This document shows, piece after piece, positions 9,401 to 17,723 of a DNA stretch of 17,723 nucleotides. The stretch covers positions 1 through 17,723 of the forward strand of contig JBAZDY010000025.1 in the NCBI GenBank assembly GCA_041654215.1. The letters are read 5' to 3'. This DNA comes from Undivivens sp041654215 (lineage in GTDB: Bacteria > Omnitrophota > Gorgyraeia > Gygaellales > Profunditerraquicolaceae). How positions within the stretch are numbered: the first letter of the stretch is position 1; each line of letters opens with the position of its first letter. The notes below the pieces were generated by a model that was not told the DNA's origin, made no database searches, and saw only the letters and a list, made by a program, of their open reading frames with translations. The position numbers and the translations under genes were made by a program.

Positions 9401-12400
9401 TAGCGCACAGACCAGGACTTTGGACATTACCGCGGACGTCCTGGCCGCTACCACCGGAGAATTGCAGGAAGAGAGCGGGACGGAAAGACAGTATCAGCAC
9501 GGGGTTTTCGGCGGGGAGATAAAGCTGATCAGCGCGGTCGTGGATTATTATAACTATGGTAACCTAATCGAAAAAGGTATCGTTACCCGCACTTTTGATC
9601 CTGTCACCGGAAATCAGCTTACCAACCGTCAGGAGCAGTGGAGGGTTGACGGTATAATACCGATGGAAGTAACTATCGTCGTGCAGGATACCAGCAAGAA
9701 TTCCATCGTAGTCAAGGACGCGGATGGGGTGGAGATATCCAGACAACTGTTGACTCCGGGGCAGAACAATATTTTTATCGATAAGCCCGACGGGGCGAAG
9801 GTTTATTTTGAGATGGTCACCGGCAGTCCGGTTTCCGTTGGCTCGATGAAAGTGGACGGAGAGACGGTGGCCCTCGGCAGCGAAGTCAACCAGCCGAGCA
9901 GATCCACTACCGGGGCCAAAACCATTACCAGGGACATCACGGAGGCGGTGAATGTCGCCGCGGACAGCAAGTTGCATCTCCAGTCTTTCTCGGAGGAGAG
10001 ATTTGCCTACAACGATGAGAATAAGCTTAGCGGGCAGACCGTTATCACAGGCGGGAAGTCCGAAGATAATAAAATAATGACCAGCGTCGCGATAACATCA
10101 GGGATAGGCAGCAGTAGTCCTCTTGTTACCAGCGCTTCTTTCAACGGACTGCTCACGGATACGGATAAGCTCATAGCGGTTACCGCGGAACCTGCGAGCG
10201 GCACTTCCTCTCATCCCGATTACGCCTCATTGCTCATAGATAAAGGCGTGCCGCAGGCCGGCAGCGGGACGACTAAGCATTATGAATACGTGGATAACCA
10301 GTATTCTTATTTCGCAATAGAGGTTAAGTCTTCCGAAGTCTCCACATCCTGGCCGTTCGCCGGATTGACGATAGAGACCAGCGCTTTCACTAACTTCAAG
10401 GAGAATGTCCTGACGGTTAACAGGACGGTGCTGGGATACGAAAATGTATATAATATCGGGTTAGGTCCGTTTAGATACGATTTGACCGGGGTGGAAGTGA
10501 ACCGCGAGACCGGGGCGGATATCTCCGGAGGCAAACTTAACGGACTCGAGAGAATAAACGGCGGCGAGAGGATAACCATTTCCGATTCCGACGATAAAGG
10601 AACAATCGGTTATTTCGACTCCGCCCTGCAGTATCATACTTATGTCTCCGGAGTCGGCGACGTTACGGTCAACCTCGCCGGACAGATAAGCTCCGGTAAG
10701 TACGTCTATATGCCACAGTTGATGATTACCCGCACCAATCTATATAAACACGGCAATGACCAAACCAATCTCCCCGGCGGAGCGGAAGAGTGGCAGGGCC
10801 CGGCCATACTGGACATTATCAGCGGCAGAACTTATTTCGATATAGATAATCCGCAGGCTAATTTCGGGAATGTAGAGGAAATGCCCGGGGATTCCAAGAA
10901 TACTACATATAACCAATTCGCGTATAAAGGGACAGGATATCTGCCGGATGATGCCGCCGCGCTGTATTCCCAGGCCTCCGCTATTCTCACGCAGACGCAG
11001 GCGGTAAAAAACATGATACCGTGGCTGTTCGGGACCGGTTATGCATATGCATATCTCGGCAACGGAATGGATGACGGTGACCCGGAGGCGTATTGCCTGG
11101 TCAAGCCAATAACCGGCGGCAAGGAGTATTATTTCGGCACGAACAAAAATACCGGATTCTACCTGGGCGGATATTCAGATCTTGTCAAAGGGATGGTGCA
11201 GATATTCGCTGAGAAGCAGGGGCCTTCGGCGGAGGGGACGACATATCTCGTTCTGCCGAGTGATTCGGGGCAGTTGGATATGCAACAAACACTGACTGCT
11301 GCCGAGGAACTGGGTTTAAACCTTGTGGACGGGACAAGATTGCAGGACAATCCGTTGTTTCAGTTTGTCGCCGGGATGATGCCGGGCGGGATTTATCCGA
11401 CAGCAACGCCGAACGATTATACAAACAACGAATTAACCGATGCTAGTTCGCATACATATACTAATTCCCAGACCGGCGAGGTGGAGACTATACATTATAC
11501 CGAACGCGGTAATGTTATTACGAATGCCGCCGGCAAGGTTATAAGCGCGACTGTCCCGGGGAAAAATCCCGACGGGAGCTCATCCTTGAGAGTGTGGAGC
11601 AACCCTGAATATCCCGGCAATCAGCAGCAGCAGAATAGCTATAGTGCCGGGAGTTCCATTGCAAGCCAGTGGTTGGCGGAGCAGATTGAAGGGAAGAATT
11701 TAGCAAGCAGGCCAATTTCTTCTTTAGATATAAGCGGATTGACACCGGCCGAACCGGGAACCGTGACTGCCGGAGGTAATCCGTCAGACCAGCATAACGT
11801 GATAAAGGCCGGTTTCAACCCGGTGGAATCCCTGAGCGGCTTATACAGTTGGGCGAAAGGCACCTGGGTCGGCCAGCAGGTGACAAATCTGGTTTATTCG
11901 GAGAAGACGGAGACGGACGGCAAGACCACCACGTCCACCGGCAGCCTATTCAATATCATCCCGTGGAATTCCAAGACTACTTTTTCCGATCCGGAAGCGG
12001 GGATTACGGAGGTTGAAAGCAGCCATGCCCTGGGGTTTGACAAATCCTACAGCTATTATAACGGGCTTACCCGCGTATTCTACAGCAAACAGGAGTCGTA
12101 TTTCGGCTTCTCCAGTTCAGAGGATTTCAAGAGCGACAGCGTGAAATTTAATATTAATTCCTGGGGCATTTTCGGAATAGGCGCAGGCAGCGGCAGTTTT
12201 AACGACGTCCCCGTGACATCTCAGTCGACATTGAACGGCGAGAAATTCACTCCTTCTGCCAACGCCGGCCAGGTGGTCATACAGTTGAACAAAGGGACTT
12301 CCGAAGAAGGCGGCAATTCTTGGGAAATAAGGGAATATAACAAGAACGGTGAACTGCAGGAGGCATTCTCTTACGACTTCGGCGGCGGCTTATCTTCTTC

Positions 12401-15400
12401 CAACAGCCTGGTTTATTCCGGCATGCAGAAGACTGCCGGAGACGAAGGGACGGGCATATACAGCGCGAGCGTGTTGAAAACCGAGCAAACCGGTGAGACA
12501 GTAACTAAGAGCGTCGGAATCGGTTCCGTAGGTATAAAGAATGACAATTCCGTCCAGCCGGTTTCATCCTTCTTCGATCTCAATAAAGAGGTTTATGCCT
12601 CCGGGCAACTGCGCGAGAAAACCCGGAACATCGAGTGGAATGACGGATTATCATACAAGGAGAATAGCATTCTTCCCTCCGGTGGCATCAAGGCCGCTTG
12701 GATCAGTTATCTTGAGAGTTCCTTGAATCCAAACTTAGAAGGTAAGCATGTATTCGAAAGCGCCTTATTTTCTCAGACTTTTAACCCCGATGGACAGATT
12801 GCCGACCAGAGGTTGACTAATTATGTCAAGATGGTGACTGGTGACTCTGGAGCTTTAGAGGTCTATACGACAGCTAATGAGGTAAAAAACAGATATACTT
12901 ATCCCAATCCCAAAGAGAAGACCGTGGTGAATAATTATCAGAATACCAATGTCAGGGATAACATGAGGGGCACCGTTGTTCCCTACAGTGAAGGGACGGC
13001 CACCAGCAAATATGACGATTTGAACAGGCTGAATTCCTACCGGGTGGTCACCGGCCCCGTGGCAGTGCAGGATTTAAGCTCCGCCGGCAGCCAGGTGATC
13101 TTCTACGGGAAGAGCGACAACACCGATACCTACAGCTACATCGGCGGCGGCAATGATGTGGACCAGCACGGGTTCATTTATAAGGACTACGATTATATCA
13201 ACGGGGAAGCCATTTCCAAAGAAGGCAATGAGAAATTCAATGCATACAACGCCGCCGGGAGCGTCAGCGACAAGAATTCTTTGCAGGATACGAAGGTGTA
13301 CGGACTGAATGACCATTACAGCGCGGATCCTTCCGACCTCCGCCTTTGGACCGGGGAGGCTTCCCATGAATGGAACATCGCGCAGAACGGCAATGTGAAA
13401 TCGATGGATTACGACAATTGGGACGCGGTTTTCGTGGATAAGGATAATAAGGATGACGAGAATACAATCACGCATACAACCGGGCACAGCGATATTACGG
13501 CGAACGAACTCGGTTTAAGCGTAGATGTAAAGGACAAGGGCAAGTTGTCGGCTTATGAGATTAAAGATGCCGTTTCTTTACAGAAGATCTTTAACGGCGG
13601 TGACAGCGTCGCGGCGTTCACTGCGCTGACGTCTTCCGGAAAAGATTATCTCGGTCCCCTCACCGCGCAGAAATCCTACGAAGACCACCAGTTCGCCATT
13701 GAACACGACCGGTTGGACAGGCCGACGGCATATAAGTACGAAATTAAAATTGACGATAAGCTTGATTCTTCCAATTCCGGAATCTTGACCGGCGACTGGA
13801 ACGCGGACTACACTTATAAAGCCACAGGAAAAACAGTGAACGGATTTCCGGTCGTCCAGACCATCCAGGTCTCCACAACTACCGGAGGAAAAGAGACCGA
13901 GACCGCGCAGTCAGCGTATAAAGATTATGATTTCAGTTCATTGACCGGACCGGTAACGATGGATACCGTGCCTTCCGTGGAAGCGAGATCTTTGAGTTAC
14001 AGCCAGCTATCGATGCAAGCCGATACCGCAGGCGGCTGGTTCTACAACAACGTAGCCATGCCGGTCGTATCCGCGGCACAGTCCGCCTGGGATAAGACGG
14101 TGGCGCCGGCTTGGAATTATTTGAACGATAATGTGGTTGAACCGGCAGGGGATTATTTGAACAATAACATAGTAAATCCGATCGTAAACTGGGGTTCAGA
14201 ACCTCAGCAGGTAATGGTGTTCGGCGGCAAGGAAATCACCCTTGAAACGTTACCGAGTCCTTCCAACTGGGACCGCGCTTGGGGATGGTGGGTGGAAAAC
14301 GTCGGAGGCGGCAATCCTACTACGGCGCAGCAGGCGGCGATAGGCACAGGAATCGTTGTGGCCGCACCAGTAGTTGTTTACGCCGGGACTACGGCAACCG
14401 GAGCAGCGGCAATTTCTTACGCCGGTTCCGCTGCCGGTTCCTTCATTACCCGCCCAATGGCCAAGAGAATTATCACTGATGCCGTTATCGGCCACGGGGG
14501 TATTTTGGCCGGCAGGGAAACGTATTCTTTAATTACTGACGGCAAATTATATACTCCCGGATTGAATGATTTTGGATATAATCTGGACAATCCGAATAAA
14601 TTGGAAGGTATAGTCGCTCCTTTTGTTCTGAACATAGCTATGGGCGAATTGGGCAGGGCTCCGCTGGAAATGGCTTTCGGGGCGCCTTTGACCAAGAGCG
14701 GATTTGTTAGGTTATCGGGCTGGCTTGGGAGCAAACCCGCCGCGGCCTCGCTGCCGGCTGCCCGGACCATCGGCGAAGGCATTCCCCGCGCGCTGCTACA
14801 GTTGCCGAAAGATATGGCCGTTTCCGGCATCGTATTCGCGGCGGCCGACAATATTTGTAATATAGCCATAGAGGGCTCTTATTTGAACGGCGAGCAGGCA
14901 TTGGCCTCGTTTGAAAATGGTATGATGTTGGGAGCCGCAGTGCGTTTTGCTGCTCTTGGCCTCGGGACGCTCGCCGGGGCAGCCGGGACTTCAGCCGTAT
15001 TGGCGCGGGCGAGAAATGCCGTTGTTCCTTTGGCAGAAAGCAATACGAGGTCGGGGAGGCTGATTTCCCGGTTTGGAAGCAGAATGGAGAAACCAGCGAT
15101 CTGGGGCAATAATATAAAGGAGAGAGCGATAGCTTTCGGATGGAAACAGCCGGAGACCCTGCCGATCAGTTTCAGGACCACCGGCGGATTTGTAGCTGTA
15201 GGTCCTGTTTACACGGCTGTCAATCTGCTGGGATTCGACCAGAGCGGCGTCCGGTCCAAGATTTACGACGCGCTGGTAAATAATAAAGGCAGTTTAAGCG
15301 CGGTTTTGACCGATCCCACGATAATTTATTCGGTAGATCAGGACGGCAATCCTAAATATACCAGCGTCCTGCAGTACGCGGCTATGGATACAGCCAACTT

Positions 15401-17723
15401 CGCCAAAATGAGCGTTTACCTGCCTACTTTTCTTGGTATCGCCGCTGTGCCGCATACAATCACCACCAACAAAGCGCTACAAGCATTTGCTACCGGACAT
15501 AGTTTCCAGAATTTGGGCAAAATATTAAAGACATCCCTGAAGGGCGGTTCCTATGATGATATCATCATCTCCAATCTCGCAAAAAGAGAAGCCGCCGGAC
15601 AGGCCGCCGGGTTTGGTATCAACAGTATAGAGAATGCTGCGTTTGTGGCCACTACTCTGGGCGTGAACAACAATATTTTCTATACCGCTTTCAAGGCTCT
15701 GGGTTTCCCCGAGCAGGAGGCCCAGACCTGGGCTGGACACGCGAGCTTCATTTCCCTTATTTTCCTGCCTGTTTACAGCGGTACCAGGATTACCGCTCAG
15801 CAGGAAAAAGCGGTGACCGATTTGTTGACCGGTGAAGGATACAGCGAGGTTCAGTTTAAGCGCACCGCCGATCCGTTGGTGTACGCGATCACGGTGCAGG
15901 ACAAAACCGGGATGCCGGTTGAATTAGAGAGCAGGTTGAGCGTTTCCGCGGAACAGGGAAATGCCGCGTCAGCGATCGTCTTTCCGAAGACAGAAGCGGG
16001 AAATGACGGCATCCGGGTTCTTCGTCTTTCCCCGGCGACCACCAGCGAAGTCAAGGTCGACAGAGAAAATACCGCTAAGATGGCGGTATATCTGGCAAAA
16101 GAAGTGCCCGCGTCCAGATTGACGGAAGAGATAACCAACTCGGCAGCAGATACCGTTAAAGAAGACCGGTCTTACGTGGCAATGACCAAATACGGTTTAT
16201 TGGGCGTAAGGGCCGGCGAGCAGATAGGCCTTGCCCCCGAAATGCTGCGCAATGAAATCGCCGTTTACGGAGTCAAACAGCAATTGAAGGAGCAGGGATT
16301 GAGCAACTGGGAATTATACGAGATCGCTTCCGGCAAGACTGTCGATATGCAGGCGGTTCCCTTCGGCAGTAAAGAGATAGCCGGCCGGGAATACGCGCAG
16401 GAGACGGCTACGATCGGCATCCAGCAGATCAAAGATGCGGCTAAGGCCGTATTGAACGAGCGGATGTACACGATGCCGGGCAGCGAGTTGTTGAACATCG
16501 CCTTGAACGGGGTGATCGGCGATAAACAGATGAAGGTCAATCCCGACACCGACCAGATAATCGGCATAGATAAGAACATCCAGGAGATTGCCGTAGGCGT
16601 TATCTCCGTCAGGTCCGTCTTTTCCGGAGACAAAGGCTTGTTGAGGGATTACATCGAAGGAAAAGACCTGCAGGTCGAGTCCGGCAAGGACCGATTGGCC
16701 GCCTTACAGGAGCGGATAGAACTGCGGATGAATCTCGGCGTTAAAGTCGAATCTTCGTTAAGGAACGATTATCTGAGCGCGCTGGATGATACGATGAAAA
16801 TAGAGGAAAAGGTGACCGGCCGCGCCAAATACGGATTTGAGCTCGAGCCGGAATTGAAAGCCGAATATAAGGCGGCGGCATTGGAGTCGTTGACCGATTT
16901 TAACAATAACCGTCCTGCCGGTTCGCGCCTGAACGATTGGCAGTTGAATGATCTCGCGGACGCGCTGGTGAACGCCGGACAGCCTATTTCCTTCGGCAGG
17001 GACGCGATCCGGATTAATGCCGTTACCCCGATAAAGCAGTTGACCCAGGCCCAGGTGGAGCAGATCTATTGGAACAAGGAGGCCGGAGAGCTGGCCTACA
17101 GGCCGGTAGATCAGGCCCAGAATGCCGGCGTCAAGAACGCGGTTGAGATATTCAACAAAGATACGGCCGCCAAGTCGGCTATGAACGATTTAATGGATAT
17201 GCTGGCGAAGAAGTACCAAGACGGAGGCGAATTCGATTTCAAGCGTTTGCAAAGCGGTAAAGGCACTCAGTTCACCGAGATACTGAAGGCCATATCCGGC
17301 GGGTCCGAGAGCATGATCCAGAAGGCCGATACCGGCGACGGCAAGACGGCGGTGATTATCCCGATCAGCCAGGCCTTCCTGGCTTTGTTGGGAATCAAGT
17401 CTGTCGGGCTTTATGCCACGGAAGCCAAGGCCCGAGATGCTTATAAAGAGTTTACCGATTTATTGGGTTCGGGAGAATATAAAGAAGCTGTAAGCGTTGT
17501 TTTCGTCGGTAAAGATTCCACCAGCCTTATTGAACAGGGAAACCTGCTTGACTCGTTAAGAAAGAGCGACATAGTGATCCTGGATGTTTCCACTGCCCAA
17601 TCACTGCAAATGAATACTTTGCACGCCGATTTCAAATCGAGATTTGCGTCTGTCTCCGCCAAGAGCGTATATGAAGCCCTGACGGCAGACCGTTGGCTGT
17701 TCGCGGATGAAATCCAGGAGATC
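5480..17723 (+). CDS. Giant multidomain repeat protein, 3' part (partial; helical repeats, YD-like body, SecA-like ATPase)
   Basis: This continues the gene that starts before the window. Codons are read from 5481 (phase 3), with base 5480 the last base of a split codon. I read the frame to base 17723 and found no stop in 4,081 codons, so it runs off the right edge. In order: 97-residue helical repeats, four 28-residue repeats, a roughly 7-kb beta-rich body with degenerate YD/RHS-like motifs, a hydrophobic Ala/Gly-rich region, a helical region, and the N-terminal half of a SecA/SF2-like ATPase with GDGKT at 17334-17348 and DEIQ from 17706. I noticed only three Cys codons here (6549, 11094, 14856), a composition common in exported proteins. 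Many long antisense frames overlap it but look like shadows. Catalytic and export functions are inferred from motifs alone. It is one gene with 1-5469, separated only by the assembly gap. Confidence 0.93.
6555..6935 (+). repeat. 84-bp tandem repeat (28-residue coiled-coil-like unit), four copies plus partial
   Basis: Copies start at 6555, 6639, 6723 and 6807, and a diverged partial copy starts at 6891. Units differ by single bases, mostly synonymous (gcc/gct, ggc/ggt, aaa/aag). Each encodes AGIEQGLGKILSVGKDFNTV followed by an acidic-polar end, TEELQSRA. Twenty-eight residues equals four heptads, which fits a continuous coiled coil, although internal Gly residues weaken that reading. It links the helical repeats to the beta-rich body. 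Confidence 0.92.
6945..13970 (+). other. Long beta-rich body with degenerate YD/RHS-like motifs
   Basis: About 2,340 residues rich in Gly, Asn, Tyr, Thr and Ser with many short alternating strands. Three stretches resemble the YD repeat (Tyr-Asp-x-x-Gly-Arg-Leu then Gly) of RHS/teneurin proteins: YNDENKLSGQTVITGG at about 10008, YTERGNVITNAAG at about 11496, and YDDLNRLNSYRVVTG at about 13011. A weaker one, HDRLDRPTAYKYE, lies near 13708. In known RHS proteins such repeats build a hollow beta shell around a C-terminal cargo. Spacing here is irregular and most turns lack the motif, so this is either a diverged shell or another beta fold. I cannot subdivide it confidently. Confidence 0.5.
14010..15800 (+). 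other. Hydrophobic Ala/Gly-rich region with possible membrane segments
   Basis: It opens with short repeats built on Trp/Tyr-x-x-x-Val-x-Pro (DKTVAPAWNYLNDNVVEP and YLNNNIVNP, about 14091-14190), spaced about 11-12 residues. Next comes a strongly hydrophobic stretch from 14334 (GTGIVVAAPVVVYAGTTATG and following) and further segments such as MMLGAAVRFAALGLGTLAG (about 14920), MSVYLPTFLGIAAVP (about 15408) and FISLIFLPVYSG (about 15749). Several could cross or enter a membrane. By analogy with RHS and polymorphic toxins, a hydrophobic segment after the shell could be a translocation region; this is inference. One Cys codon lies at 14856. Confidence 0.5.
15801..17279 (+). other. Mostly helical unrecognised region before the ATPase
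   Basis: About 490 residues of charged, mainly helical protein with many Lys, Glu and Ala, for example around LQERIELRMNLGVKVESSLR and the segment ending MDMLAKKYQDGG. It joins the hydrophobic region directly to the NTPase domain. It has no motif I can name. In SecA the segment before the Walker A motif is short, so most of this is probably a separate module. It may also act as an adaptor for the motor. Confidence 0.4.
17280..17723 (+). other. SecA/SF2-like ATPase domain, N-terminal part (truncated by window edge)
   Basis: The Walker A loop reads ADTGDGKTAVIIPISQAFLA (GDGKT at 17334-17348), resembling the TGEGKT loop and following helix of SecA. A strand, GIKSVGLYATEAKARDAY, follows and matches the motif Ia region. 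Next come a hydrophobic strand (DIVILDVSTAQ, about 17569) and motif II (WLFADEIQEI), with DEIQ starting at 17706 at the right edge. Both nucleotide-binding motifs keep their key Lys and Asp-Glu. The family couples ATP hydrolysis to moving protein (SecA) or nucleic acid (helicases). The substrate here is unknown, and the second half of the motor lies outside the window. A generic DEAD-like helicase is the main alternative. Confidence 0.72.

Noticed and set aside
8526..9500. Antisense open frame of 324 codons
   Set aside because: It lies opposite a continuous, clearly protein-like + strand frame, and its translation shows no recognisable domain.

Overview
The window appears to lie entirely inside one giant protein-coding gene on the + strand. 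The reading frame is open at base 1 and still open at base 17723, so neither the true start nor the stop is visible. A 10-N assembly gap (5470-5479) falls inside a tandem repeat and breaks the frame artificially. The frame is phase 1 before the gap (1-5469, 1,823 codons) and phase 3 after it (5481-17723, 4,081 codons). The register of the 291-bp repeat on both sides shows the missing DNA should be 164 bp plus a whole number of 291-bp units. That restores one continuous frame of at least about 5,959 codons. I see no convincing second gene, RNA gene, promoter, terminator, mobile element or CRISPR array, and no intergenic space.

Layout: (1) 1-420, a polar N-terminal stretch carrying a 12-base DNA motif that recurs in all three codon phases. 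(2) About 433-750, a transglutaminase-like cysteine-protease fold with a visible Cys-His-Asp triad. (3) About 790-1250, a Ser/Gly/Tyr low-complexity linker. (4) About 1600-1920, TPR-like helices. (5) About 2310-3510, a predicted right-handed beta-helix with near-identical 177-bp repeats. (6) 3511-4899, unrecognised. (7) About 4903-6470, 97-residue helical repeats interrupted by the gap. (8) 6555 to about 6935, 28-residue repeats (four heptads). (9) About 6945-13970, a very long beta-rich region with degenerate YD/RHS-like motifs. (10) About 14010-15800, a hydrophobic Ala/Gly-rich region with several possible membrane-inserting segments. (11) 15801-17279, a mostly helical unrecognised region. 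(12) About 17280-17723, the start of a SecA/SF2-like ATPase with a Walker A (GDGKT) and a DEIQ motif II at the very end.

Organism: GC content looks moderate and the gene is bacterial in style. Giant single-gene proteins that mix repeats, transglutaminase-like and SecA-like modules are, from general knowledge, most reminiscent of Candidatus Omnitrophota (OP3) or related uncultivated lineages, and the unresolved gap fits a metagenome assembly. This is inference from architecture only.

A working reading, inferred: a long, Cys-poor, repeat-built envelope or surface protein of the attachment/predation/delivery type. Its N-terminal protease-like domain, beta-helix, coiled coil and RHS-like body would form a scaffold or shell, followed by a hydrophobic segment and an ATP-driven motor-like domain. 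The pairing of surface-type repeats with an apparently intact NTPase in one polypeptide is the most unusual aspect.
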